In this document: positions 48,323 through 60,300 of the stretch, piece by piece
Numbering within the stretch: the first letter of the stretch is position 1
Layout of the letters: the number at the start of each line of letters is the position of its first letter
From: Planctomicrobium piriforme
GTDB taxonomy: Bacteria; Planctomycetota; Planctomycetia; Planctomycetales; Planctomycetaceae
NCBI RefSeq assembly: GCF_900113665.1
Contig: NZ_FOQD01000024.1
Location: 1-64,000 of the forward strand
Reading direction: 5' to 3'
Length of the DNA stretch: 64,000 bases
The notes under the pieces: model-generated
Databases searched by the model: none
Told to the model about the DNA's origin: nothing
What the model saw: the letters and a program-made list of their open reading frames with translations, nothing else
Translations under genes and position numbers: made by a program

Positions 48323-49435
48323 ATGTCCGACCGAAACGCATCCTCCCTCTCACGCCGTGACATGCTGACCGCACTAGCGGCGATTCCCGTCACGGCAGCA
48401 CTGGCGAAGGCCCAAAGCCCTGCCCCCGCCAAAACTCCGCCGACGGATTCGACGTTGCCCAACCTGCATGTCTACGACAGCTATGGCTGGCTGCGGGGCT
48501 TCAGCGTTGTTCCGTCATGGGGAGCCCGGATCGAGGACGCCTGGTGGAGTTACGAGCCGGCCCAAATGCGGGCGGAAATCGCGCCTGCTCGCGCCATGCA
48601 TGCCAACTGCATCCGGCTCTGGATTGAATTCACCGCCTGGATGGCCGCACCGGAACAAGTGACGGCCCACTTTCTGGACGCGGTCGCCGCCATTGACGAA
48701 GCCGGCATGAAGACGATGCCCTGCCTGTTCAACCGCTGGCATGATGCCCGTTACGACTACGGCGGCACCTACCTCGATAACCTGCTGCGAGACACGCGAC
48801 CGCACCTGGACTATGTCCGTGCCCTCGTCACTCCTTTGGCCGGCGATGACCGCATCCTCATCTGGGATCTCTGTAACGAACCCCAGGCCGGCGCGACATG
48901 GGCCAAGGAAATGACGGCTGAGCTGGTCCAGAAAGAACATGCCTGGCTGCAAAAAGTGAGGGACACCGTCCGAGAATGCGGCGCCCGCCAGCCCATCACG
49001 GTTGGCACGATGGCTGGCGCGAATATCGAAACGTTCGCGGATCTGTGCGATGTGCTTTGCGGACACCCCTATGCCCACGACCGTACCGGTCTCGAACAGC
49101 GGATCGCCGAGTTTAAGGGACTGCAGCAGAAGTATCACAAGCCGTTCCTGGTGAACGAATGCATGCCGGGCGCGGAAGATGATCGCGAACGAGGAGCGGT
49201 CGCCGCCATGTACGACGAACTGTTGAGCGCGGCAGGCTTCGGGTGGATGGGCTGGGCGCTGCGGGAAGGAAAAGCGATCTCGACCCGTCGCGACCGCGTC
49301 GACGGCAACGGCCTGAAGAGCTTCGGCTTTCATCCATTCGTGCTGAAAGACGGCCAGTTACGGCAAGGACTCGAAGCCCTCACCGCCGCTCCTCACATGA
49401 CTCCCCCCTGGCTGGTTGCCGTTCCAGATCGATAA
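48323..49435 (+). CDS. GH5-like glycoside hydrolase, Tat-exported
   Basis: A 370-residue protein of the GH clan A (cellulase superfamily) TIM-barrel type. The Tat-like signal is SRRDMLTALAAIPVTAALA. The NEP motif (DLCNEP) provides the acid/base Glu186 and VNECMPG the nucleophile candidate Glu279; the ANCIRLWIEFTAW and FGWMGWALREG stretches match barrel strands of this superfamily. The frame is open far upstream, but that part lies antisense to the TPR gene; the ATG at 48323 begins the signal peptide. Likely acts on a beta-linked glycan outside the cytoplasm; specificity unknown. No carbohydrate-binding module is attached. Confidence 0.85.
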   Translation: MSDRNASSLSRRDMLTALAAIPVTAALAKAQSPAPAKTPPTDSTLPNLHVYDSYGWLRGFSVVPSWGARIEDAWWSYEPAQMRAEIAPARAMHANCIRLWIEFTAWMAAPEQVTAHFLDAVAAIDEAGMKTMPCLFNRWHDARYDYGGTYLDNLLRDTRPHLDYVRALVTPLAGDDRILIWDLCNEPQAGATWAKEMTAELVQKEHAWLQKVRDTVRECGARQPITVGTMAGANIETFADLCDVLCGHPYAHDRTGLEQRIAEFKGLQQKYHKPFLVNECMPGAEDDRERGAVAAMYDELLSAAGFGWMGWALREGKAISTRRDRVDGNGLKSFGFHPFVLKDGQLRQGLEALTAAPHMTPPWLVAVPDR

Positions 49436-49465
49436 TCAGACGTCAATGATCGCCTGCAAAACGGT

Positions 49466-49489
49466 GGCATAGACATTTTTGTCTGTGCC
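49466..49489. repeat. GGCATAGACA/TGTCTGTGCC hairpin repeat
   Basis: 10-base stem with one mismatched pair and TTTT loop, the second member of the family at 46923. It lies 31 bases after the GH5-like stop. Confidence 0.7.
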
Positions 49490-49584
49490 CCGACAGCGTG
49501 GATGTTCATGCCACAAACCAAGCTGTCTCAATCGGTGCATTGGCAATTGCTGCACGCAACCAAACAGGATGGAATTGCCTTTAC

Positions 49585-49836
49585 TCATCTTGTTTCGAAA
49601 TGAGACTGGCGTTTGCGTCGCACCAGTTCTTGTCCGCATCGATACCACACGGTCGTCAAACAGAAGATCGGTAGCGCGAAACCGACCGACCAGTCGAGAA
49701 TGGTTTCGCCGCTCGTCCAAGTGAACAAAATCGACGGGATTGTCACCACGGCAAAGAAAAGCATCATGAACAACAGAGCACCTGTGGACCGCTGCTTAAG
49801 CGGAATTTTATCGTGCTCAGGGTTGGCGAATGGCAT
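49585..49836 (-). CDS. Small membrane protein
   Basis: An 83-residue protein with two hydrophobic segments (LLFMMLFFAVVTIPSILF and WSVGFALPIFCLTTVWY) and a basic C-terminus (RRKRQSHFETR). No family recognised. ATG start. It has the same size and arrangement as the protein at 46621, with the GH5-like and TPR genes between them. Converges on the GH5-like gene. Confidence 0.55.
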   Translation of the reverse strand: MPFANPEHDKIPLKQRSTGALLFMMLFFAVVTIPSILFTWTSGETILDWSVGFALPIFCLTTVWYRCGQELVRRKRQSHFETR

Positions 49837-49997
49837 TCCGCAAGGTCTTCAGCAGGAGAATGAATTCGGCATCTTGACAGCAGCTTCGATCTCGACCATT
49901 TGAATAGAGCAGGAATCGATTTTATGCTTGCAGTCTTCAGATATTGTTGAAAATCGCAGTAAACTTGTCGACACATCGAGAGAACCAGGAGTTCAGC

Positions 49998-50924
49998 ATG
50001 GCCTCGAAAGTTCTCTTTTCGCTTTTGATCTGCGGTGCATTACTGCCAGCTTGCTCACGCACTCCACCGCCGCCGCCTGCGATTCCGAGCACACCAGCTC
50101 CCCCCGTTCCCCCGCCACCGCCCGGACCTGCGTCTGCCCTTCCCCCATCAGCGCCGGCCGAGCCTGAGATTCCCAGCATCTCGCTCTCTCCTGCCGGTGC
50201 GATGCCAGCGAATCATCCCGACGCCCCGATGTCGGCGACGGAAGAAGAGCACCGCCGCGAGCTGTTCGATGCCATGAAGCCGGTACAGCTCATGCTCGGG
50301 AGCTGGCGCGGCACCACTCAAAAGGAAGTCGGCGACTTCAAAGGGCTCGACCATTCCAGTTGGGTCTGGGATCTCAAGACCGACCGCCATCAGCCTGCGA
50401 TGGTGACCCTCTCCGATGCAAGCCCCTACATCCGCTCAGGCCGGCTGACCTACCTGCCGGATCGGAAGATCTTTCAACTTACGGCGGTCGATCCGGACGG
50501 AGTCGCCAGGACGCTCGAAGGAACGTACTCCCAGCAGCCTGAAACGTTCACCGGCGAAGACCGTCAGCCGCATACGAAGTACAAGCTGGAGCTGACTCAA
50601 GTCGATCCGCCCAATCAGCGAGACCAGTGGCAACTGGTCTTCAACCAGCAGGAGAACAATCGGTACCTGTTGGAGGTCGCCAAGAAGCGCGGCGCCCGGT
50701 TCCTCCGCATGGACACCGTCGCCACCCAGCGCGAGGGCACGTCGTTCGCCAAGAGCGATGAAGGCTACGGGCAGAAAGAATGCGTCATTTCCGGCGGGCT
50801 GGGGACGATCCAGTTGAGCCACAAAGGGAAGTCGTACTGGGTCTGCTGCACCGGCTGCAAAGCGGCCTTCGAAGAAGACCCCGAAACCTGGATCGCCGCC
50901 TACGAAAAGAAAAAGGCGAAGTAA
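49998..50924 (+). CDS. Lipoprotein with C-terminal YHS/TRASH-like metal-binding motif
   Basis: A 308-residue lipoprotein (signal SLLICGALLPAC, lipidated Cys19) with a long Pro-rich linker (PPPPP, PPVPPPPPGP) to about residue 75. The middle domain begins MLGSWRGTTQKEVG and forms a beta-rich domain seen in planctomycete proteins of unknown function. The C-terminus is YHS/TRASH-like: Cys262 in KECVISGG, then GKSYWVCCTGCKAAFEEDPETWIAAY with Cys283, Cys284 and Cys287, a pattern used to bind copper or zinc. Metal binding is inference. The ATG has AGGAG upstream. Standalone; followed by 430 bases without a gene. Confidence 0.8.
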   Translation: MASKVLFSLLICGALLPACSRTPPPPPAIPSTPAPPVPPPPPGPASALPPSAPAEPEIPSISLSPAGAMPANHPDAPMSATEEEHRRELFDAMKPVQLMLGSWRGTTQKEVGDFKGLDHSSWVWDLKTDRHQPAMVTLSDASPYIRSGRLTYLPDRKIFQLTAVDPDGVARTLEGTYSQQPETFTGEDRQPHTKYKLELTQVDPPNQRDQWQLVFNQQENNRYLLEVAKKRGARFLRMDTVATQREGTSFAKSDEGYGQKECVISGGLGTIQLSHKGKSYWVCCTGCKAAFEEDPETWIAAYEKKKAK

Positions 50925-51357
50925 AAAGTCTTTGCGAGCAGGTAATTCCCAGCGAAAGTGATGCAGAATGCCGCACTGCAACTGAAACACGGTTGCGAAA
51001 CCCTCTCTGGGAAGTCAGACAGGCCAACCCCTGGAATTTTATAGAGTCGCTGAGCCTGCGAATGACAAAGCCGAATTGACAACAGATCCGGCAATACACA
51101 CAATTTCACCTGTATTTGGGGCCGCTGGGAAAGTGCTGTTACGGGTTGCTTTTTATTGACTCGAAAAAGCAGGATTCGTCCCGGCAATTTTGTTCTTTCA
51201 ACAACGCTGAACGGGCTGTTCGTCGTGGCAGAACTCGAAACTTTTATTGAACGAGCGGATTCTCTGCCCAGCTCCATCTGAGTACGAGAGCGTTTTGGCT
51301 CATTAAAAGTCCGGCTGTTTTGTTCCGCCGTCGCCCGCTCTTGCAGGTGAGGCAGTC
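50925..51357. other. Intergenic, leader of the giant gene
   Basis: No gene supported. It should contain the promoter of the giant gene at 51358, whose ribosome site GGTGAGG lies just upstream of the start. I could not identify a confident -35/-10 pair. Confidence 0.5.
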
Positions 51358-54300
51358 ATGCCGCTACGCAGTTTCTGGGCCCTTTGGCTGCGCGACCGTT
51401 TTGGATTCACTTACGGACGGCGTCGACGACCGGTCAAGAGCCAACTTGCCTGTCGGCGACGGGGAATTCATCAGTCCAGAATCGCCACTGCGGCCAATGT
51501 TCTGGAACAGCGCCTGCTGTTATCGGGGAATTTCGCTTCGCCGAATTACGATGTACCGCCCGCCACTCAGGGGACAAAAGGCGCCACGACGCCCGGCGAT
51601 GTGGCCGTCAATCTGGCGACGGGCTTCAATTCGTTCACGACCAATTATCTGGATGATGTCGCCGCCACGCTGAATCTGGCAAATGGAACGTTGCCGCTGG
51701 TTGGCTCCGATCTCGCTGATGCACTGGGCCTGACGGCAAAATTGCAAGCCGTTGTCCCCACGCTGAGCAGTGCGGGGATCACCACTCTCAGCGGCCTGCA
51801 GAGTGCTTTGGCCGGCCAGGGGTTCACTGTCGATTTTTCCCTCTCAGACGCCGAGTTCGCGGCCTTGAGCTCCAGTGCGGCCTCGGATTTCATTCGAGCG
51901 CATCAGACCTTTTCTCTTCTGGATCTCGCCGCAACCATGGGGGCGCGGGCCGGCGGTCTCAGCGGAGTGCAGTATCTGGAATCGCTGGGGTTCAGCGGCA
52001 ATCTGAACCTGCTGGGAGGCGTGGGATTCAGCGTTGGGCTGGGGGTCGACACGCAGGGCTTCTATGTCATTCCGGCGATGATCGTGGAAGGCCAATTGGG
52101 TGTTTCCGGCAGCGCGACCGCGGCTGTGGGCGGTACATTGTCCGCGACAGCGACTGCCGACTTCGAGCTTTCGGCCTTCTCGGAGTTAACGACCGCCAAT
52201 GCCGACGGGCGTATCCGACTTAGCGACCTGACGGGGAATTTTTCCTCGCTGACGGACGTTTCGCTCACCGGACAATCCGAGCTGACGACTGTTTTCACGA
52301 CGAGTGTCGCAGGCTCGTCCGTGTCCTTTGACGGAACCTGGAACTGGGATCTGGCGGCATCCGGTCCCACTCTTGATGTTCCCAGCTCAGGCTTGAATAG
52401 CGCTAGCCTGTTGAGATCTCTGGCAAACTTGGCTGTCGCCGGGATCGATCGCCTGGGAGATAGTGCGGCGAGCGTGGCAGGTCCGCTGGGGAACGTCCCG
52501 TTTGTCGGCGGGGGAATCTCCAGCGCCGTGACCACCGGGATCGCTGCCCTGTTGAATGTCGATGGGCTCACCGGCCCCCTTGAGACGGCCCTTGCCGCCC
52601 GTGGATTCACGTTGAATCTGCAGACGACAGCTGGGGACTTCCTGAGCGCACTCATCGCTAATACGGCGGTTCCAAACGACCTATTGAGTGTGTCGTATAC
52701 CGGCACCCGACAGCAGGCGATCAATGCTGCGGCGGCGGGATCGCAGACCTTTGCCGGCTTGAACCTGAATTTGAACGGCAGTCTGCAGGGAACCGGCGAT
52801 CTTTCCTTGAGCCTCGCCTTCGGAGTCGATGCCTCAGGCGGGATCTACCTGATCGAAGGGGGAGATCTCGTCACGACGTTGAATTTGACGGGAGCGCTCA
52901 CCGGAACCGGAACCGTCACAGGATTGACCAGCCTGACCGCCGCTGGCCAGGGCCAGTTGACGAACGTGCTCTCCAGCCTGGATCTCACGGACGGCGATGC
53001 CAGCAACAGCGAACGCTTCTATCTGATGACGAGCGGCGGGCTGACGCAGGCGTTGCTCACCTCGGCCAGTTGGAATGGAAACTTCAGTCTCAACAATCTG
53101 GCGGTGACTGCCAGCATTCCGTCTCTGACAGGGCTGACGTTGCCGCCGTTTCAGGTGACGGTGGGAGCGAACTACAATCTCGCGAACAGCCAGACCGCCT
53201 TCACCTCGACTCAAGCGGCGATGCTGGACGGACTGTCCCAGTGGGTTTTCGGCGGCCTGAGCCGTTTGAAGACCGATGCCAGCAATCTCACCAGTCTGAT
53301 CGAAGATATCCCGCTGTTCGGGAAGAATCTGGCGACGGGAATTCAGTCATCCCTGCAGTCGGGGTTCGACTTCACCGGACCTTCGTCTGGCGTTTCCGCA
53401 TACCTGACGGCGCGCGGCTTTACGATTTCGAAGGTCGTCACTGCCCAGGAGCTTTTCAGCGGCACCCTTGGTACGGCATCGCTGATCGAACTCGCTTACT
53501 CCAGGACGCTGAACCCGGCGTCCAGCAACCTGAACTTCTCTGGCGATCTGCAATTCGGAGCGACGGCCTTCACTCTGGGTGGAACCGTCAATGTCGCCCC
53601 GACGTTGACTTATTCCGCGACGTTCGGAATGGATCTGATTTCTGGCCCGTATGTTCTTGAGGGGGCTAACGTCAGCGTGGCTGTGCCGGTTTCCGGAAGC
53701 CTTACCGGGACCGCAACGATCGGGAAACTGGTCAAGATCAATGCGACAGCCGATGCCAATCTGGACGTGCAGGCCAAGGCAGTGTTCAGCGACTTCGATG
53801 CGACGGCGAACGAGCGTTTCTACCTGATCGCTTCCCGCACAAGCAGCCCCATGTATCTCGGCGAGATTCTACAGGCCCCGCAGTCCCGCGTGCTGACGGG
53901 CCAAATGGATCTGGTTCTCCATTTAACGGTCGATAATCCAGCGGCCAAACTCCCGGTACTCGGCAAGTACCTGCCGGGTCAGTTCGGATGGAATGCAACT
54001 GCCGGCTACAACCTGGCGACCGGCGTGGGAACGTATACGGTCCAACAGGATGCGGCTCTGCAACAGGTTGTTGACCTGTTCTCGAACACCGAACAGGCGG
54101 TGCTGAATGCTGTGCTTGATGAACTCGACAAGAACAACCCCTTGCCGCAGTCGCTGCGCGACCTGTTGACCAAAGATCTGCCGGTCATCGGCATGTCGCC
54201 GATCGAAATTGTCGGTTTGCCGGAAGAAGCCGAACTCATTCTGAACCCGAAAAGCTTTCAGAACCGCAGTTCCGATGATCTCGAATCCGGTTCGCCGGAC

Positions 54301-57300
54301 GACAATCATGTCATCGTCAATTTCGACGCAGGCGAGCTCAATAACGTCATCGCCCTGCTTAGCGGGCAGGAAGCCGATCTTGTCAGCCTCGACGTCCGTC
54401 AGTCGTACTCAGTCGACAAAACCATTCCGGTGGTCGCCGCGCCGCTATTCAGTCTGTTCGGAGTGATCAATTTCGACGTCGCCGTGAATGTGGTCGCCGA
54501 ACTGGGTCTGGCGTTCGACATGACGTTCGGGCTCGATACGACTGGCTTCTATATTCAGGAATCGACTTCGACCGACGACTATGTCGCGGAAATCAGCGGC
54601 ATGGTCGGCGGCCAGCTGGTCGGCACCGGACGGCTGGTGATTCTGCCGTTTGCGCAGCTCGCGGCGACCCTCGGACTGGTCGCGACCGGTGGAGTGACGT
54701 TGATCTCCCCGGATGACGACAAGGTTCGCATTAATGAACTGTCCGATCCGAATGTCGTCGGACTCGGAGTCGGGTTGGATCTGAATCTGAAGGTCGACGG
54801 GTCGCTGGGATTCCCCGACCTGAATCTTTCATCCGACTTTCCAATCTTGAACAAGGACTTTGAGCTTTACCGCGCCCATGGGAGCGCCGCCGACATCGGC
54901 GGGGCGCTCTCCGGCGTCGGAGACAAGCTGCTCAGCGAGGCCAAGAAACTGGCGCTCAAAGCGGCGCTCGGCCCCTTGGTGCTGCTGGAGGACGTGGGCC
55001 AGGCGGTGGTCGATGCGGTCGGAAATGCGATTGATACAGTCAATACGTTCGTGGGAGATACGACCGAACAACTGCAAGAAGAGCTAGCCAATCTGGCGGG
55101 TCAGGCCGAAGGCGCGTTGACGCACGCTGGCGAGGTCATTGCCGGCCTGCTGGACGATGCCGGCAAGGCACTTCAGAACCTGGGAGAATCGATTCTCACC
55201 GGCATCGGCATCGACGATCCCGGCTCCATCTTTGGGAAAGGCAAGAAGCACGATGTCACGCCGCCAGAACGGCGCACGTTCAATTATCAGGTCGTCAACG
55301 GCGTTCTGACCATTACCGCGAATGCCAGTCATGGCTTTCCGGTTTCCGCCGCTGCCGACCTTGTGCTGGCGATGGCGCCTGATGGACGGCTCGTTGTCGA
55401 CGGACCGGATTTCGTGCAGAACGAACTGGTGGCCTACCGCAAATACGACTGCTGGGACGGTTGCGACAAGGAAGAAATCTACGACGACTACACGCATTAC
55501 AATCGCCACGTCTTTAGCCTGGTGGGCATCACGCGCATCGAAGTCATCGGAACGGCGCTGGCCGACAGGCTGATCGTGGATGCCGGAGTGTCAGCGCCGG
55601 TCAAGCTACGCGGTGAAGACGGCGACGACACGCTGATCGGCGGCAGCGGAAATGACATTCTTGAAGGGGGCGGCGGCTTTGACCAGCTTTATGGCGGGGC
55701 TGGCAACGATTCGCTCTCCGGCGGCGACCAGGACGACTTCCTCAGCGGCGGGGCCGGCATCGATACGCTCCGCGGCGGCAATGGGAATGACACGCTCGAT
55801 GAATCTCAGGATGACAGCCTGAGCGCCAACTACTTGTACGGTGATATCGGAGACGATGTTCTGCGCGGCTCGATCGGCGCGGACATTCTGTATGGCGGCG
55901 ACGGCAACGACAAGCTCTTCGGCGGGCTGGGCGACGACTTCCTCTATGGACAGGCGAACGTCGACTATCTGCAGGGGGATGCCGGGAACGACTATCTTGA
56001 CGGCGGAGCCGGCACGGATTCGCTCGTCGGCGACGATGCAGCCGGCAAACTGACCGGGAATGACACTCTGCACGGCGGAGCCGATAACGATGTCCTGCAG
56101 GGGGGCAAAGGAGACGACAATCTCTATGGCGGTGGAGGAGCCGACAAGCTCCTCGGCGGCGAAGGCAACGACCTCCTGGTCGGAGCGTTGTGGAACTACT
56201 ATGAGTCCACCGACGATCTTGCAGATGAAATCAACGGCGGTGACGGAAACGACACGGCCTATGGCGGACGTGGAGACGACACCATTTCCGGAGGTGCGAA
56301 CAACGATACTCTGTACGGCGGAACAGGTAACGACGTGATCGACGGCGGGGCGGGAACCAACGTTCTCGAAGGCCAGGACGGGAACGACACGCTGGTCGGC
56401 ATCGGCGGCGACGACACTCTACGCGGCGGCAAGGGAGATGACCTGTTAAGCGGCCGGCGTCTCTACGGCGGCGACGGCAACGACACCCTGGTCGGAACCT
56501 ATCAGAACGATTGGCTGTACGGAGAAGGCGGTAACGACAAGCTGACCGGAAACGGTGGGGACGATCTGCTGACAGGCGGCGACGGCAACGATCGACTGAC
56601 CGGCGGGCAAGGAGCTGACTCGCTGTACGGAGACGCGGGCAATGACGTTTTCGGCCTGAACGCCAGCGAAAACATCGGCAGCGATTTTATCGCCGACGCC
56701 AGCGGCACTGATCTGCTGGACTTCAACGGCGGCTCGTTGGGCGTCTCGATCAAACTCAACAGCACGTCGACTCAGATCGTCAATTCGAATCTCACGCTGC
56801 GACTCAATAGCGGCGTCGCTTTCGAAAATGTGACCGGGACGACGGGCAACGACAGCTTTACCGGCAACTCGCTGAACAACGTGTTCACCGGCGCTGAAGG
56901 GAACGATTCCTACTACTTCAATACCAGCACGGCGCTGGGCATCGATCAGGTCAACGATTCGTCCGGCAATGACTTCATTGACTTCACCGGCAGTAATCTG
57001 CCAGTCGTTGTCAGCCTGGCGACGACCAGCCAGCAAGCCGTGAATGCCAACCTGCAACTCAAGCTCTCAAGCGGCGCTTCGATTGAGCGGCTGACGGGGG
57101 GCTCGAAGGACGACTCGCTCACCGGCAACGCCCTTGCCAACGTAATCACGGGCGGAGCTGGAAATGACGTGCTGACCGGTCTGGCAGGCGACGACATCTA
57201 CATTTTTGATACCACCGTCGCCCTGGGATCCGACACGGTCAACGACAGTGCGGGCATGGATCTCCTGGACTTCTCCGCCAGCACGGCTGGCGTCAGCATC

Positions 57301-60300
57301 AACCTGGGGACAACAGCGGCTCAAGTGGTCAACTCGAAACTGACCCTCACGCTGACCAACAGCAGCGCCATCGAGAACGCAACCGGCGGCTCAGGCAACG
57401 ACACGTTCATCGCGAATAAGCTCGACAACATACTGACCGGCAACGCCGGCAACGACACTTATGTCATCAACGCGAGTGCTGCCGCCGGCCTGGATCTAAT
57501 CAACGATGCCTCCGGCATCGAATTGCTGGACTTCTCCTCCAGCACCAGCGGCGTGAAAGTGAATCTCGGCAGCACCGCCATTCAAACTGCGAATGCGAAT
57601 CTGCGATTGCAGCTCTCCAGCGACTCCGCTTTTGAAAATCTGATCGGCGGAAGCGGTAATGACCAACTGACCGGCAATGCCCTCGCGAACACCCTGACAG
57701 GCAATGCCGGCAGCGACACGCTCAACGGGCTCGACGGCGACGATATCTACAAGTTCAACGCCAGCACTCCCCTGGGCGCGGATCAGGTCAACGACACGAC
57801 CGGCATCGATCTGTTGGACTTCACCGGCAGCGCGCTCGGCGTCAACGTCAATCTCGGAACGACGCTGTCCCAGACGGTGAACACGAATCTCACGCTCACC
57901 CTTGCCGGTGCTGCGATCATTGAGAATCTGACTGGCGGTTCTGGAGACGACACGCTCGCAGGGAATTCGCTGAACAATATTTTCCGGGGCCTGGGCGGAA
58001 ACGATACTTACGTCTTCAAGACGACTTCACAACTCGGATCCGACCAGATCATCGAAGAGTCAGGAGTCGACACCCTCGACTTCAACGGCAGCACGCTCGA
58101 CCTGACGGTCGACCTGGATGTGGCAACCGCCCAGACAATCAACGCGAATCTGACGCTGTCGCTGGGGAGCAGGACAGCACTCGAAAACGCGATCGGCGGT
58201 TCCGGAAACGATCGTTTTCATGGAAACTCGCTGGCAAATTCGTTCACTGGCGGTTTGGGGAACGACACCTACCTGTTGAACACGAGCGTGGCGAATGGTT
58301 CCGATCGCATCGACGATGCAGGCGGTCGTGACATTCTCGACTTCGCCGGCAGCACGCTCGGAGTGTTGATGAATCTCGCAAGTACGCAGTCGCAATCGGT
58401 GAACAGCAATCTCACGCTGACCCTGACCAGCGGCGAATCGATTGACGATGCATACGGCAGCTCTGGCAACGATGTCTTCGGCGGAAACAGTCTGAATAAC
58501 TTCCTCGACGGCAAAGGCGGCGATGACGCCTATGCCTTTAACCCCAACACGCCTCAGGGGACAGATACTATCGCCGACGCGGCCGGCAACGACACGCTCG
58601 ATTATTCGGCGACCTCACTGGCCGTGACGATCAACCTCGGAACGACCGCCACTCAGACCATCAATGCCAATCATAAATTGATCCTGCCCGGCATCGCCCT
58701 GATCGAGAATGCCATCGGTGGTTCCGGCGACGACAGCCTGACTGGCAATTCACTCGCAAACACACTGGTTGGAAACGGCGGCAACGACACACTCTGGGGG
58801 AACGACGACAACGACACTCTCAACGGCGGTACCGGGAATGATTCGCTTTGGGGCGGCGCCGGGGACGATAGCCTCTACGGCGGTTATGACAACGACCTCC
58901 TTGTCGGCGATTCGGGCGGCGATGCCTTGAACGGCGACCTGGGCAATGACGTCTATCAGTTTTATACGACGTCACAGCTCGATAGTGACACGCTCACCGA
59001 TGCAGGCGGGATCGACCTGCTCGACTTCAGCGGCAGTACGCTGGCGGTCGTCATGGATCTGGGCTCGACCGCACAGCAGACGGTCAACGCTAACCTGAAG
59101 TTGACGCTGACCAACGGCGAGGCGATTGAAAACGCCTTGGGGGGCAGCGGGGCTGACAGCTTGACTGGCAACACACTCGACAACGACCTGCAAGGTCTGG
59201 CCGGCAATGACACGCTCATCAGCAGGGCCGGAAACGATGTGCTGTCAGGCGGGACAGAAGACGACATCCTCAGCGGGATGGATGGAAACGATACTTTGAT
59301 CGGCGGGGCCGGCAGCGATCAGATGTCCGGCGGCTGGGGAGCCGACCTCTATCGCTTCGATGTCGCGGTCGCGGCTGAAGCGGATGTCATCGAAGAAGGC
59401 GCCTCGACACTCGAACAATATGGAGCAGGTCCGCAGCCGGTCGACATTCTCGATTTCTCCAGCCTGCCCTCGAACGTAGGGGTCACGGTCGACCTGACGA
59501 TTGGGAACGGAGTTTTCGCCAGCCAGACCGGACGAACCATTCGTTCGATCAGTCCTTCGAATCGGGTGGAAGTCGAAGAAGTTCGCGGCGGCGCTGGCAA
59601 TGATCGAATCACTGCCCGTTCGAGCGATTGGGATGCAGTCACGCTCAACGGCAACGGCGGCGATGACGCTTTCCTTCTCAGTTGGGAGTTCAGCGGCGAA
59701 TTGGTGTCCGTTGACGGCGGCACGGGATACGACCAAATCCAACTGCTCGGCACGAACGTTTTCGATTACGCGTTTTCGACCGTCGAATTGCTCGATGTCT
59801 CACAACTCTCTAGCGGGTATTTCGGTTCGCGCGACGGCGCAAGCCGCACGTTGCTCGCCAACAATCCCGGCATGATGCTGAAGCGCGAGTCGGGCGAACT
59901 CGCGCCCATCGGTTCTGGCTGGAACATCTCGCGGGCAATCGCGACGCCGGGCGACATTGATACCTATGATTTCTATCTCACTGCTCCAACGCGGCTCTGG
60001 TTCGACACTCGTTCGGTCAGCGACGGACTGCGCTGGTCGCTGACTGGGCCTGCTGGGAACGTGGTTTCAGGTTACCCCTTCAGCTGGGACGATCAGCAAA
60101 TCGGCCTGTTGCCGCCCGGCAAATATACGCTGACAGTTACGGCCGACGGCGACCTGACGGGAGCTTACGATTTTCGGTTGCTGGACCTCGACCGGTCGGC
60201 AACGCCGATTGCCCTCGACGCGCCTGTCACGATCACGTTGAATCCGCAAAATGAAACGCGACTTTATCGCTTTGACGGAACCGCCGGAAGCACGATCTAT

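Noticed and set aside
53070..53660. A 196-codon frame overlapping the giant gene
   Set aside because: Wrong frame within a continuous open frame with RTX/PPC repeats; low-information sequence.
55600..59400. CRISPR-like regular spacing of repeats
   Set aside because: The periodic units are translated in frame as RTX and related protein repeats, are diverged at DNA level, and there are no spacers or cas genes.
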